A stretch of 64,000 bases of DNA from Bradyrhizobium quebecense (lineage in GTDB: Bacteria; Pseudomonadota; Alphaproteobacteria; Rhizobiales; Xanthobacteraceae), in the NCBI RefSeq assembly GCF_013373795.3, contig NZ_CP088022.1, forward strand, positions 6,510,001 to 6,574,000, given 5' to 3'. A model generated the notes under the pieces. The model did not search any database. It saw only the letters and a list, made by a program, of their open reading frames with translations, and had not been told where the DNA came from. Below, in pieces: positions 37,443 to 45,737 of the stretch. Within the stretch, counting starts at the first letter, position 1. Each line of letters starts with the position of its first letter. The position numbers and the translations under genes are program-made.

Positions 37443-37518
37443 GACACTGAATGTCGGGCGCGCTGACGAGGCACACATCCCCGAGCAAACCCTCACGCCG
37501 GAACGTTCGGATCCGGCG

Positions 37519-38451
37519 TCACACCTTGGGGTCGGGCTTGTTGACGAGATAGAGGCCGGCGATCACCAGCAGCGCGGCGACGCCGAACACCGGCGTCAAC
37601 GTGTCGTGCATGATGAAATAGGCCGCGACCACGCCGAACAGCGGCGTGACGAAAGTGAAGGCGGAGAGCTTGCTGGCCGAATAAGTCTTCACCATCGCAA
37701 ACCAAATGACAAAAGTGCAGCCCACCACCCAGACCGCCTGATAGGCGAGCAGCGAGATCGAGAGCGCGCTCGGCACGTGCTCGATCCGCTCGCCGGCGAT
37801 CCAGGCGGCGAACGCGAGAATCGGGATCGAGATCGCGACCTGGTAGCCGAGCGCCTTTTCCGGCGCGGCCTTGCGCAGCTGCGTGCCCTTGGCGACCAGC
37901 GTGGTCGCCGCCCAGAGCGCGCCGCCGCCGACCACCATGAGGTCGCCGAGCAGCACCTTGGCATCGACATTCGGCTGCGGCACGCCGATCGCGAGCGCGA
38001 CGCCGGCAAAGCTCAGCGCCAGCCCGCTCCACTGCACGGTCGAGAGACGCTCGCCGAGAAACTGATGCGAGCCGAGCGCGACGAAGAACGGCGCGGTGTA
38101 GAGGAAGACCGAGGCGCGCGAGGCCGAGGTGAAGACCAGCCCGGTGAAGATCAGCACGAACTCGCAGCCGAACATCAGCCCGGCGATCACGCCCGGCAGC
38201 AGCGTGCCGTCGCGCTCGAAGAATTTGACGCCGCGCAGCCGGCCGACGATCAGCATGACCGGCAGCGCGCCGGAGGAACGGATCAGCGCCTGCAGCATCG
38301 GCGGCACATCGGGCAGCGCGAGCTTCACCGCGAGCTGGTTGAAGCCCCAGCTCACGCACAGCATCAGCATCAATGCGATGGCGCCGGGCGGCAGCCCGTG
38401 GCCGACGCTGACGGGCCTCGTGACGCTGGCGGAGATCGCTTGGGTCGACAT
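37519..38451 (-). CDS. DMT-family transporter (EamA)
   Basis: A 310-aa inner-membrane protein with ten predicted hydrophobic segments in two EamA repeats: LMLMLCVSWGFNQLAVKLALPDVPPMLQALIR in the first, GDLMVVGGGALWAATTLVAKG and AFTFVTPLFGVVAAYFIMHDTLTPVF in the second. Probably a metabolite exporter or importer; the substrate is unknown. It is only distantly similar to the YddG-like protein at 10.4 kb. It converges with the sulfurtransferase gene. Confidence 0.88.
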   Translation of the reverse strand: MSTQAISASVTRPVSVGHGLPPGAIALMLMLCVSWGFNQLAVKLALPDVPPMLQALIRSSGALPVMLIVGRLRGVKFFERDGTLLPGVIAGLMFGCEFVLIFTGLVFTSASRASVFLYTAPFFVALGSHQFLGERLSTVQWSGLALSFAGVALAIGVPQPNVDAKVLLGDLMVVGGGALWAATTLVAKGTQLRKAAPEKALGYQVAISIPILAFAAWIAGERIEHVPSALSISLLAYQAVWVVGCTFVIWFAMVKTYSASKLSAFTFVTPLFGVVAAYFIMHDTLTPVFGVAALLVIAGLYLVNKPDPKV

Positions 38452-38510
38452 GTTTCCTCGCGGGCCGGCCTATCGGCCTGTTGTTGTTAGTATTCGCGTG
38501 TCGCTTGGAT

Positions 38511-38594
38511 CGTCATTGCGAGCGGAGCGAAGCAATCCATTTCGCCACTTGCCGAGGCATGGATTGCTTCGTCGCTTCGCTCCTCGCAATGACG
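38511..38594. repeat. CGTCATTGCGAGCG-type hairpin repeat
   Basis: CGTCATTGCGAGCGGAGCGA AGCAATCCAT at the left and ATGGATTGCT then TCGCTCCTCGCAATGACG at the right form a long inverted repeat with an 18-bp centre. A second member is at 53226-53312. It lies between the DMT gene start and the Zur stop. Confidence 0.85.
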
Positions 38595-38619
38595 GGAGAA
38601 GGGTCTCGGACAAGAACAA

Positions 38620-39105
38620 TCATTTCTGGCAATGCGCGCAGGTGCCGGCGATCTCGACCACGGAGAGCTTTGGGATGAAGCCCGAGGCCCGCGCCGCGGC
38701 GGTCAGGCTTTGCGCGACCGGGGCGGCCGGGATTTCGCCGACCGAGCCGCAATGGTCGCAGATCAGGAACGCCACCATCGAGGTCTCGTCATGATCGTGC
38801 GCACAGGCGAGGAAGGCGTTGCGGCTTTCGATGCGGTGAACGAGGCCGTTCTCCATCAGGAAATCGAGCGCGCGATAGACGGTAATCGGTGCCGGCCGCG
38901 GCATCGTCTTGGCCAGTTCGTCGATCACCTCATAGGCGCCGAGCGGCCGATGGCTCGACAGCAGCGCCTGCAGCACCTGACGCCGGATCGGGGTGAATTT
39001 CTGGCCGCGGCGCGCGCAGACCTGCTCGGCATGCGCCATCGCGTCCGCGGCGCAGCGGCCGTGATCGTGGTCGGGGGCAGGAAACGTCGGCTTGGCGAGG
39101 CTCAT
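38620..39105 (-). CDS. zur: Fur-family regulator, Zur type
   Basis: A 161-aa metal-responsive repressor, most like the zinc regulator Zur. The winged helix covers about residues 15-85 (RRGQKFTPIRRQVLQALL, ITVYRALDFLMENGLVHRIES). The metal and dimer region has ACAHDHDETSMVAFLICDHCGSVGEI and the last CxxC in TCAHCQK. A His/Asp-rich N-terminus (PAPDHDHGRCA) is common in Zur. The start was set at 39105 (MSLAKPTF); an ATG 6 codons upstream at 39123 has a slightly better purine-rich leader and remains possible. No zinc transporter gene is adjacent. Confidence 0.88.
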   Translation of the reverse strand: MSLAKPTFPAPDHDHGRCAADAMAHAEQVCARRGQKFTPIRRQVLQALLSSHRPLGAYEVIDELAKTMPRPAPITVYRALDFLMENGLVHRIESRNAFLACAHDHDETSMVAFLICDHCGSVGEIPAAPVAQSLTAAARASGFIPKLSVVEIAGTCAHCQK

Positions 39106-39270
39106 TGCCCAGATATGTAGCATTTCCGCTCTCGTTCCCATAGCCCGGCCCAGGCCCAATCATCGAAGCCCAATACCCAAGCCCGGTACCGAAGCCAGTC
39201 TCTCACGGCCTTGCAGCCATGTGCGCCATGCGGGGCAGCCTCCCGTTAACCTCGCATGCAGAATTCATAA

Positions 39271-39296
39271 GCAAGCTTATTATATTGCAAGCTTAT
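39271..39296. promoter_or_regulatory. MarR operator and promoter
   Basis: GCAAGCTTAT occurs twice (39271-39280 and 39287-39296) with a 16-bp period, each containing the palindrome AAGCTT. TATTATAT lies between them and looks like a -10 region. Binding of the MarR protein here would block its own promoter and so the emrAB genes behind it. The position also argues that translation starts at 39310 rather than at the ATG inside the second repeat. Confidence 0.65.
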
Positions 39297-39309
39297 GGAG
39301 ATAGCATTG

Positions 39310-39789
39310 ATGCGCAGTTCCGTGGACGCGAACTTCATGTTTACGCTGGGCGAATTGTTCCGGCTGATCCGCGTCTACGCCGACAAGGAGGCGGCGCGCT
39401 ACGGCATCACCCGTGCACAATGGGCCGTGCTGTCGAAGGTGGAGCGCCAGGAAGGGCTGAAGCAGACCGAGCTCGCCGAGTTGCTCGAGATGCAGCCGAT
39501 CACCCTGACGCGGCTGATCGACAAGCTCTGCGACAATGACTGGATCGAGCGCCGCAGTGACGAGAACGATCGCCGCGTCAACCGCCTCTATTTGAAGAAG
39601 GCCGCGCGCCCGCTGCTCGGGAAGCTGGCCGGTCTGCGCTCCGAACTCACCGCGACCGCGCTCGAGGGCATCAGCCCCGCTGACGCGCACCGCCTGCTCA
39701 CTCAATTGGAATCGATCAAGGAAAACGTTCGCAATGCCATCCAAAACCCAGCCGGCGAGCCCCCCCGAAAGGAACAACGCTATGGCTGA
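39310..39789 (+). CDS. MarR-family transcriptional regulator
   Basis: A 159-aa winged-helix repressor. The DNA-binding core is ITRAQWAVLSKVERQEGLKQTELAELLEMQPITLTRLIDKLCDNDWIERR-like, with the wing motif SDENDRRVNRLYL (the DxRxx(R/L) signature). The ATG at 39310 has GGAG 9 bp upstream; the in-frame ATG at 39295 lies inside the operator repeat. Its stop overlaps the start of the emrA-like gene by 8 bp, so it is the first gene of a regulated efflux operon. Ligands are probably hydrophobic or phenolic compounds (family knowledge). Confidence 0.9.
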   Translation: MRSSVDANFMFTLGELFRLIRVYADKEAARYGITRAQWAVLSKVERQEGLKQTELAELLEMQPITLTRLIDKLCDNDWIERRSDENDRRVNRLYLKKAARPLLGKLAGLRSELTATALEGISPADAHRLLTQLESIKENVRNAIQNPAGEPPRKEQRYG

Positions 39790-40954
39790 ACCCGTCCTCA
39801 AGCTGGCCCCTGAACAGAAGAGCAATCCGGGCGTATCAGCGCCGTCGGGCAAGGCGAGCCGTGCGCCGCGCCGCCGCCTGATGGCGGGCCTGCGGCGCTA
39901 TCGCCGGGTGCTGCTGCTCGTCGTGCTGCCGATCGTGGCGGTGATCGGCGGCGGCGTGTTCTATCTCAATGGCGGCCGCTATGTCGGCACCGACGACGCC
40001 TATGTCGGCGCGCAGAAGGTGCTGATCACGCCGGAAATCTCCGGCAAGATCGACAAGATCGTCGTGAAGGAAGGCCAGCACGTCAGGAAGGGCGACGAGC
40101 TGTTCGAGATCGACCCGGTGCCGTTCCGCCTCGCGGTCGACCAGGCCAAGGCGGCGCTCGACCAGACCAGGACCACCTATGACAATCTGGTCGAGAACAT
40201 CAAGATCAACACCAGGATGCTGGAATTCGCCCAGCAGAGCATCGAATTGAAGAGGAAGGACGTCGATCGCAAATCGACGCTCGCCAAGCAGAATTTCGGC
40301 TCACAGCTCGACCTCGACAACGCGGCGAATGCGCAGGTCACGGCCGAGAGCCTGGCGCAATACATCAGGCAGCAGATCTCCAACGCCAAGACGCAGCTGC
40401 TCGGCGATGTCGATTTGCCGATCGAGCGATTCCCGCCCTACGCCCAGGCCAAGGCCAAGCTCGACGACGCCCAGCGCAATCTCGATCACACCGTGCTGCG
40501 CGCGCCGATGGACGGCGTGGCGACCCAAGTCGACCAGATCCAGCTCGGCCGCTTCGTCGCCGCAGGCGCGCCGGTGTTCTCGGTGATCGATGTCGACCAT
40601 CCCTGGGTCGACGCCAATCCGAAGGAAAGCGACTTCACCTATGTCGCGGTCGGCCAGCCGGTGACGCTCGACGTCGACGCGTTCCCGAACCACGAATTCA
40701 AGGGCAAGATCGGCTCGCTGTCGCCCGGCACCGGCGCGCAATTCGCGATCCTGCCGCCGCAGAACGCCACCGGCAACTTCGTCAAGGTGGTGCAGCGGGT
40801 GCCGGTGCGGATCTACTTCGACGAGAATGATCCGTTCGTGAAGAAGCTGAAGGCCGGCATGAGCGTCTACGCGACGATCGACACCAACCACCGCCGCACG
40901 CTGGCCGGCCTGCTCGGGCTGCGCTCAGCCTCCGCGCACCCGGACCACGAGTAG
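39782..40954 (+). CDS. emrA: HlyD/EmrA-type membrane fusion protein
   Basis: A 390-aa periplasmic adaptor of a multidrug efflux pump. One N-terminal membrane segment (VLLLVVLPIVAVIGGGVFYL) is followed by the biotinyl-lipoyl motif DDAYVGAQKVLITPEISGKIDKIVVKEGQHVRKGDELFEID-type sequence, a helical hairpin and the second lipoyl half DHTVLRAPMDGVATQV. The beta-barrel part has VDANPKESDF. The ATG at 39782 has AAGGAA 9-14 bp upstream. It overlaps the marR stop and precedes the emrB permease. Confidence 0.93.
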   Translation: MAEPVLKLAPEQKSNPGVSAPSGKASRAPRRRLMAGLRRYRRVLLLVVLPIVAVIGGGVFYLNGGRYVGTDDAYVGAQKVLITPEISGKIDKIVVKEGQHVRKGDELFEIDPVPFRLAVDQAKAALDQTRTTYDNLVENIKINTRMLEFAQQSIELKRKDVDRKSTLAKQNFGSQLDLDNAANAQVTAESLAQYIRQQISNAKTQLLGDVDLPIERFPPYAQAKAKLDDAQRNLDHTVLRAPMDGVATQVDQIQLGRFVAAGAPVFSVIDVDHPWVDANPKESDFTYVAVGQPVTLDVDAFPNHEFKGKIGSLSPGTGAQFAILPPQNATGNFVKVVQRVPVRIYFDENDPFVKKLKAGMSVYATIDTNHRRTLAGLLGLRSASAHPDHE

Positions 40955-40987
40955 CATGAAATGCGGTCGATAATCGACCGCAGAGAC

Positions 40988-41108
40988 AGTGCGCCCCCTC
41001 TCCCGCTTGCGGGGGAGGGCTGGGGTGGGGGCTCTCTCCACGAGTCACATTGCGGAGAGAGCCCCCACCCGGCGCTACGCGCCGACCTCCCCCGCAAGCG
41101 GGAGAGGT
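40988..41108. repeat. Paired GGGAGAGG-type hairpins inside efflux operon
   Basis: A large inverted repeat fills the spacer between emrA and emrB. Outer arms CCCCCTCTCCCGCTTGCGGG and CCCGCAAGCGGGAGAGG are nearly complementary, and the middle words GGGGGCTCTCTCC and GGAGAGAGCCCCC pair perfectly. In RNA this would be a very stable structure between two genes whose products must assemble together. Confidence 0.85.
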
Positions 41109-41145
41109 GACCCCCGACACATTCGACAAAGCGAGACCGACCTGA

Positions 41146-42702
41146 ATGAATGCACCGTCACCATCCGCCGTGCCCGGCATGCGCCGGAACATGGTGACGA
41201 TCTGCGCGATGACCGCGACGATCATGCAGGCGCTCGACACCACGATCGCCAACGTCGCGCTGCCCTATATGCAGGGCTCGCTGTCGGCCTCGCAGGACCA
41301 GATCAACTGGGTGCTGACCTCCTACATCGTCGCGGCCGCGATCATGACCGCGCCGGTGGGCTGGATCGCCAACCGCTTCGGCCGCAAGCGCATCTTCATC
41401 ATCTGCTCGGCCGGCTTCACCGTCGCCTCGGTGTTCTGCGGCCTGGCGCAGGACATCAACCAGATGGTGCTGTTCCGCCTGTTGCAGGGCGTGTTCGGCG
41501 CGGCGCTGGTGCCGCTGTCGCAGGCGGTGATGCTCGATTCCTACGCGCTGCATGAGCGTGCCAAGGCGATGTCGATCTGGGGCATGGGCGTGATGATGGG
41601 TCCGATCATGGGCCCCTCGCTCGGTGCCTGGCTGACCGAGACCTATTCCTGGCACTGGGTGTTCTTCGTCAATCTGCCGTTCGGCGCCTTCACCGTGCTC
41701 GGCCTCGCGGTGTTCATGGACGAGACCAGGCAGGACCGCGCGCTGCGCTTCGACTGGTTCGGCTTCGGCGCGCTCGCAGTCGCGATCGGCGCGCTGCAGC
41801 TCGCGCTCGACCGCGGCGAGCAGCTCGGCTGGCTGGAATCCAACGAGATCGTGATCGAGTTCATTGTGGCGGCGGTCGGCGCCTACTTCTTCTTCGCCCA
41901 TTCGCTGACCACCGACAGGCCGTTCATCCAGTTCGCGATCTTCAAGGACCGCAATTTCCTCGGCGGCGTCGTGTTCATGACGGTGATGGGCCTCGTGCTG
42001 TATTCGACCATGGCGCTGTCCTCGCCGTATCTGCAGAACGTGGTCGGCTATCCGATCATCACCGCCGGCCTGTTGCTGGCGACCCGCGGCGCCGGCACCT
42101 TCGTCGCGATGATGCTGGTCGGCCGCCTGATGCGCTACATCGAGGCGCGCACGCTGATCATCTCCGGCCTGGCACTGACCGCGGCGTCGCTATTCCAGAT
42201 GACCGGCTGGACCGACATGACGCAGGCGAGCGAGATCATCGTCGTCAGCGTGATCCAGGGCTTTGGCTTCGGCCTCGTGTTCGTGCCGCTGTCGACGGTG
42301 GCGTTCCTGACGCTGCCCAACCAGCTGCGTACCGACGGCACCTCGATGCTGACGCTGTTCCGCAACGTCGCAAGCTCGATCGGCATCTCGATCGTGATCG
42401 CACAGCTCACCGAAGGCGGGCGGCGGATCTACGCAAAGCTGTCGGAGCAGATCAATCCGTTCAACCACGCGCTGCAGATGCCCGATGTCGCCGGCATGAT
42501 CAACCTCAACACCGATGCCGGCCGCGCGATGGCCGACAGGATGGTGGCGGCGCAGTCGCAGATCATCGCATTCTCGCACGACTACCAGCTGGTGATGCTG
42601 TTCATCCTGGTCTCGATCCCGCTCGCGCTGATGATTGGCTCGACCAAGGCCACGCTGCGCGCGCAGTCGGCGCCGCCGGATCATGCCGCGGTGATGGAGT
42701 AG
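41146..42702 (+). CDS. emrB: DHA2-family multidrug efflux permease
   Basis: A 518-aa major facilitator with fourteen predicted membrane segments, the inner-membrane pump partner of the preceding EmrA-like adaptor. Motifs: ALDTTIANVALPYMQGSL (DHA2 opening), WVLTSYIVAAAIMTAPVGWIANRFGRKR (motif A), FRLLQGVFGAALVPLSQAV, and motif C-like GMGVMMGPIMGPSLGAWLT. With a TolC-like outer-membrane protein encoded elsewhere it should form a tripartite exporter driven by the proton gradient. Confidence 0.94.
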   Translation: MNAPSPSAVPGMRRNMVTICAMTATIMQALDTTIANVALPYMQGSLSASQDQINWVLTSYIVAAAIMTAPVGWIANRFGRKRIFIICSAGFTVASVFCGLAQDINQMVLFRLLQGVFGAALVPLSQAVMLDSYALHERAKAMSIWGMGVMMGPIMGPSLGAWLTETYSWHWVFFVNLPFGAFTVLGLAVFMDETRQDRALRFDWFGFGALAVAIGALQLALDRGEQLGWLESNEIVIEFIVAAVGAYFFFAHSLTTDRPFIQFAIFKDRNFLGGVVFMTVMGLVLYSTMALSSPYLQNVVGYPIITAGLLLATRGAGTFVAMMLVGRLMRYIEARTLIISGLALTAASLFQMTGWTDMTQASEIIVVSVIQGFGFGLVFVPLSTVAFLTLPNQLRTDGTSMLTLFRNVASSIGISIVIAQLTEGGRRIYAKLSEQINPFNHALQMPDVAGMINLNTDAGRAMADRMVAAQSQIIAFSHDYQLVMLFILVSIPLALMIGSTKATLRAQSAPPDHAAVME

Positions 42703-42754
42703 GTCCTCGCGTCCCTGCGCTTCGATCGCACTCGCTAACCGCGCGATTGAGGTC

Positions 42755-42854
42755 ATCGCCCGGCTTGACCGGGCGATCCAGTACGCCGCGGCTTATCGGC
42801 TCAAGCACTGCAGCCTCTGGAATACTGGGTCGCCCGGTCAAGCCGGGCGACGAC
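42755..42854. repeat. CGCCCGGCTTGACCGGGCG palindromic repeat
   Basis: TCGCCCGGCTTGACCGGGCG at the left and CGCCCGGTCAAGCCGGGCG at the right are each self-complementary and also complementary to each other, about 60 bp apart. It lies downstream of emrB. A similar unit was not seen elsewhere in the window. The rest of 42703-42993 shows no gene. Confidence 0.75.
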
Positions 42855-42993
42855 AGTTTTCAATGCGGCGGCCCCCTCCGAAAGCGCAAGACACCGCAGC
42901 CGCAAGCGCGTTGACTTTCCGACCTCGCCTCCCAATACTCGCTAGAAAACAAGCAATACCGTCACAGCAATGACGGTTTCAGGGGAGGACGCG

Positions 42994-44304
42994 ATGCCGA
43001 CTTCACGCAGGACGCTGCTGAAGACTTCAGCGGCTGCCGCCGCTGCTTTCAGCTTCGATTGGACACGCGCCCAGGCGCAGGCCGAAACGGTCCGGATCGG
43101 CGTGATCTACGACCTGACCGGTCCGTTTGCCGCCGGCGGCTCGGTCGCCTCCTCGATCGGCACGCAGATCGCGATCGATCTCGTCAATGAGAAGGGTGGC
43201 GTCGGCGGCAAGTACAAGATCGCGCCGGTCAACGTCGATTCTCAAAGCAAGCCTGATGTCGCGATCAACGAGGCCAATCGCCTGATCGACCAGGAGAAGG
43301 TCGATATCCTCAACGGCGTGTTCGCGAGCTCGCACGCGGTGCCGCTCGCCGCCAAGGTCGAGCAGCAGAAGCGGATCCTCTGGATCACGACCGCGGTCTC
43401 GACCGCCGTGTTCAAGGACAAGAACCTGCACTACGTGTTTCGCGCCCAGATCCATTCCGACCAGTACGGCCAGGCCTTCGGCGGCTTCCTCGCCGAACAC
43501 GCCAAGGCCAGGCTCGGCATGGAGCCGAAAGACGTCAAGGTCGCGCTGATCCATGAGGACGGTCCCTACGGCGTCGGCGTCGCCGCCGCCGACGAAACCT
43601 TCGCGAAGGAAGCCGGGCTGCAGGTCGTGCTCAAGGAAGGCTATTCGGCCTCCGCCCCCGATCTCTCCGTGCTGGTGACCAAATTGAAGCGCGCCAAGGC
43701 CGACATCATCTCGCATGCCGGCTACAACCCCGACATCACGCTGTTCCTGCGCCAGGCGCGCGAGAGCGGACTGAAATTCAAGATGCTGTTCGGCGCCGGC
43801 GCCGGCTATAGCCAGCTCGACAAGCTGCGCACGACGTTCGGCGCCGACATCGACAATTTCTGCAACATCGATCCCGTTCCGGCGCAGCTGCTCGATCCCG
43901 CCAAGCTGGCGCCGGGGGTCGGCGACCTCACCAAGGTGATGGTTGCGCGCTATCGCGAGAAGACCAGCGCCACCGAAGTGCCGCCGCACTGCTCGATGGG
44001 CTTCAACCAGACTTGGGTGCTGCTCAACAATGTGCTGCCGGTCGCCAAGGAAAAATATGGCGGCTTCGATCCCGAGGCGATCCGCAAGGCCGCGCTCGAT
44101 GTCGACATCCCGCCGGGCGGCACCATCCAGGGCTATGGCGTAAAATTCTATCCGCCGGGCACGCCGATGTCGGGCCAGAACGAGCGCTCGACGCCAGTCG
44201 TGATGCAGAACGCCGGTGAGCGCATCACCGTGGTGTGGCCGACCAACATCAGGACGCAGGATCCGGTGTTTCCGCTGCCGAAGGGATCCGTGTACGGGGC
44301 GTAG
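42994..44304 (+). CDS. ABC transporter substrate-binding protein (branched-chain amino-acid type)
   Basis: A 436-aa periplasmic binding protein of the LivJ-like group. The N-terminus SRRTLLKTSAAAAAAFSFDW has a twin-arginine-like motif, so Tat export is likely. The mature part starts ETVRIGVIYDLTGPFAAGGS, the family signature, with EANRLIDQEKVDILNGVFASSHAVPLA and RAQIHSDQYGQAFGGFL. The ATG at 42994 has GGGGAGG upstream at 6 bp; the frame opens 8 codons earlier. No permease or ATPase genes are next to it, so it is an orphan binding protein. In rhizobia such proteins often bind aromatic acids, which would fit the nearby pca genes (inference). Confidence 0.9.
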   Translation: MPTSRRTLLKTSAAAAAAFSFDWTRAQAQAETVRIGVIYDLTGPFAAGGSVASSIGTQIAIDLVNEKGGVGGKYKIAPVNVDSQSKPDVAINEANRLIDQEKVDILNGVFASSHAVPLAAKVEQQKRILWITTAVSTAVFKDKNLHYVFRAQIHSDQYGQAFGGFLAEHAKARLGMEPKDVKVALIHEDGPYGVGVAAADETFAKEAGLQVVLKEGYSASAPDLSVLVTKLKRAKADIISHAGYNPDITLFLRQARESGLKFKMLFGAGAGYSQLDKLRTTFGADIDNFCNIDPVPAQLLDPAKLAPGVGDLTKVMVARYREKTSATEVPPHCSMGFNQTWVLLNNVLPVAKEKYGGFDPEAIRKAALDVDIPPGGTIQGYGVKFYPPGTPMSGQNERSTPVVMQNAGERITVVWPTNIRTQDPVFPLPKGSVYGA

Positions 44305-44329
44305 GGCCGCGGCGCAGCCCGGCCTTCTT

Positions 44330-44535
44330 ACCTCGCCCCGGTTGCGGGGAGAGGTCGGATTGCATCGTCAGATGCAATCCGGGTGAGGGGGTACAGGTCC
44401 ATCGGCCATCAATACTCGCGGAGAGAGCCCCTCACCCCACCCCTCTCCCCGCAAGAGCGGGGCGAGGGAGCAGAGTCCCGATGCGGTGACGTCCGGCGCG
44501 CTTACGCTCGCCACCTTCTCCCACAAGGGAAGGGA
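44330..44535. repeat. Cluster of GGGAGAGG-type hairpin repeats
   Basis: Several inverted words: CTCGCCCCGGTTGCGGGGAGAGG, GGATTGCATC-GTCA-GATGCAATCC (a perfect 10-bp stem), GAGAGAGCCCCTCACCCC and CCTCTCCCCGCAAGAGCGGGGCGAGG. It fills the spacer between the binding-protein gene and the convergent Gfo/Idh gene. Related to 1079-1265 and 40988-41108. Confidence 0.8.
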
Positions 44536-44551
44536 AACGCACCGCGCGCAC

Positions 44552-45721
44552 CTACAGCACCACCCGCTTGCCCTCATCCGCGGCCCAATAGCCGGCGTAG
44601 TTCACCTTCGTCGTCTCATACGCCAACGCGAGGTCGGCGAGCGGCGCGCGGCCGGTTGCGACGCACTCCATGAAATCCTGGATCTCCTGCAGGTAGCCGC
44701 GGGTCCATTCCTCCTCGAGGCAGACATATTGCCAGCCGGTTTTGCGATCGACCTTCTCGGTGATGTAGACGGAGGCAAGCTTCTCCTCCGAGGTCTGGTA
44801 GCTCACGAGATGCGTGTTCGGCGTGATGTTGGCGAACAGCGAGCCGCCCGAGGTGTAGGTCTCGATCAGATTGCGCACGCCGCCCATGATCATGTCGCCG
44901 GAGAACACCGTGGCCTTGGTGCCGTCGGAGAAGGTCGCGGTCAGCGTGCCCCAATCCTCGACGTCGACCGGATTGGCCTTGATGTAGGTGCGCTCCCCCG
45001 GCTTGAGACCGGCGGTGACATTGCCGACATCGCAGGTGACGCTGGCAACGTGTATCGCCTCGCCGCGCGCTTTCGCCTCGACCTGCTTGAGATAGAGCAC
45101 GGCCGACAACGGATGGCAGCCCATCCGGATCAGCGAGCCGCCGCCGGTCATCGCCCACTCTGCGGCGTGCGCGGCATGCGAGCCGGAATGGCTCTCCTCG
45201 CCCTTCATGAACAGGATCTTGTCGCCTGTCGCGCGGATGATCTCGGCGGTCTTGGTCACCGCCGGTGCGTAGACCCAGTCCTCGGCATACATGAACAGTT
45301 TTCCGCTGCGCTCGATCGCGGCGCGGGTCTGTTCCATCTCCTCCATCACGCGCTGGTACATCAGCGCCTTCGGGACATGCTTGCCGATCGGCGCCTTGTC
45401 GCCGTCGCGGCCGAAATAGCCGCTGAACGGCTTCTCACAGATCACGTGCTTGCCGGCCTGTATGGCATCGACGATCATCGCGGCATGAAGGTTCGGCGGC
45501 GTGCAGATGTCGATGACGTCGATATCAGCGTCGGCGACCAACTCGGCGAAGCTGCGATAGGCGTTCGGAATCTGATGCTTGCGCGCGAAATCGACCACGT
45601 GAGCGCCGCGCGCCGCCACTGCCCTCACCTCGACATCGACGCCATAGACCCGCCGGTAGGCATACATATGCAGCTCCGACACGAAGCCGCAGCCGGCCAG
45701 ACCGATCTTGATTTTTTTCAT
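44552..45721 (-). CDS. Gfo/Idh/MocA-family oxidoreductase
   Basis: A 389-aa NAD(P)-dependent dehydrogenase. The Rossmann domain begins IKIGLAGCGFVSELHMYAY, followed by DIDVIDICTPPNLHAAMIVDAIQAGKHVICEKPF, where the Lys of the EKP motif is the usual catalytic residue. The C-terminal alpha/beta domain has SHSGSHAAHAAEWAMTGGGSLIRMGCHPL with the His residues typical of the family. The substrate may be a sugar, inositol or a cyclic diol. It starts 16 bp after the aroE stop and probably belongs to the same transcript. Confidence 0.88.
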   Translation of the reverse strand: MKKIKIGLAGCGFVSELHMYAYRRVYGVDVEVRAVAARGAHVVDFARKHQIPNAYRSFAELVADADIDVIDICTPPNLHAAMIVDAIQAGKHVICEKPFSGYFGRDGDKAPIGKHVPKALMYQRVMEEMEQTRAAIERSGKLFMYAEDWVYAPAVTKTAEIIRATGDKILFMKGEESHSGSHAAHAAEWAMTGGGSLIRMGCHPLSAVLYLKQVEAKARGEAIHVASVTCDVGNVTAGLKPGERTYIKANPVDVEDWGTLTATFSDGTKATVFSGDMIMGGVRNLIETYTSGGSLFANITPNTHLVSYQTSEEKLASVYITEKVDRKTGWQYVCLEEEWTRGYLQEIQDFMECVATGRAPLADLALAYETTKVNYAGYWAADEGKRVVL

Positions 45722-45737
45722 TTCATGCCTCCGCCCT

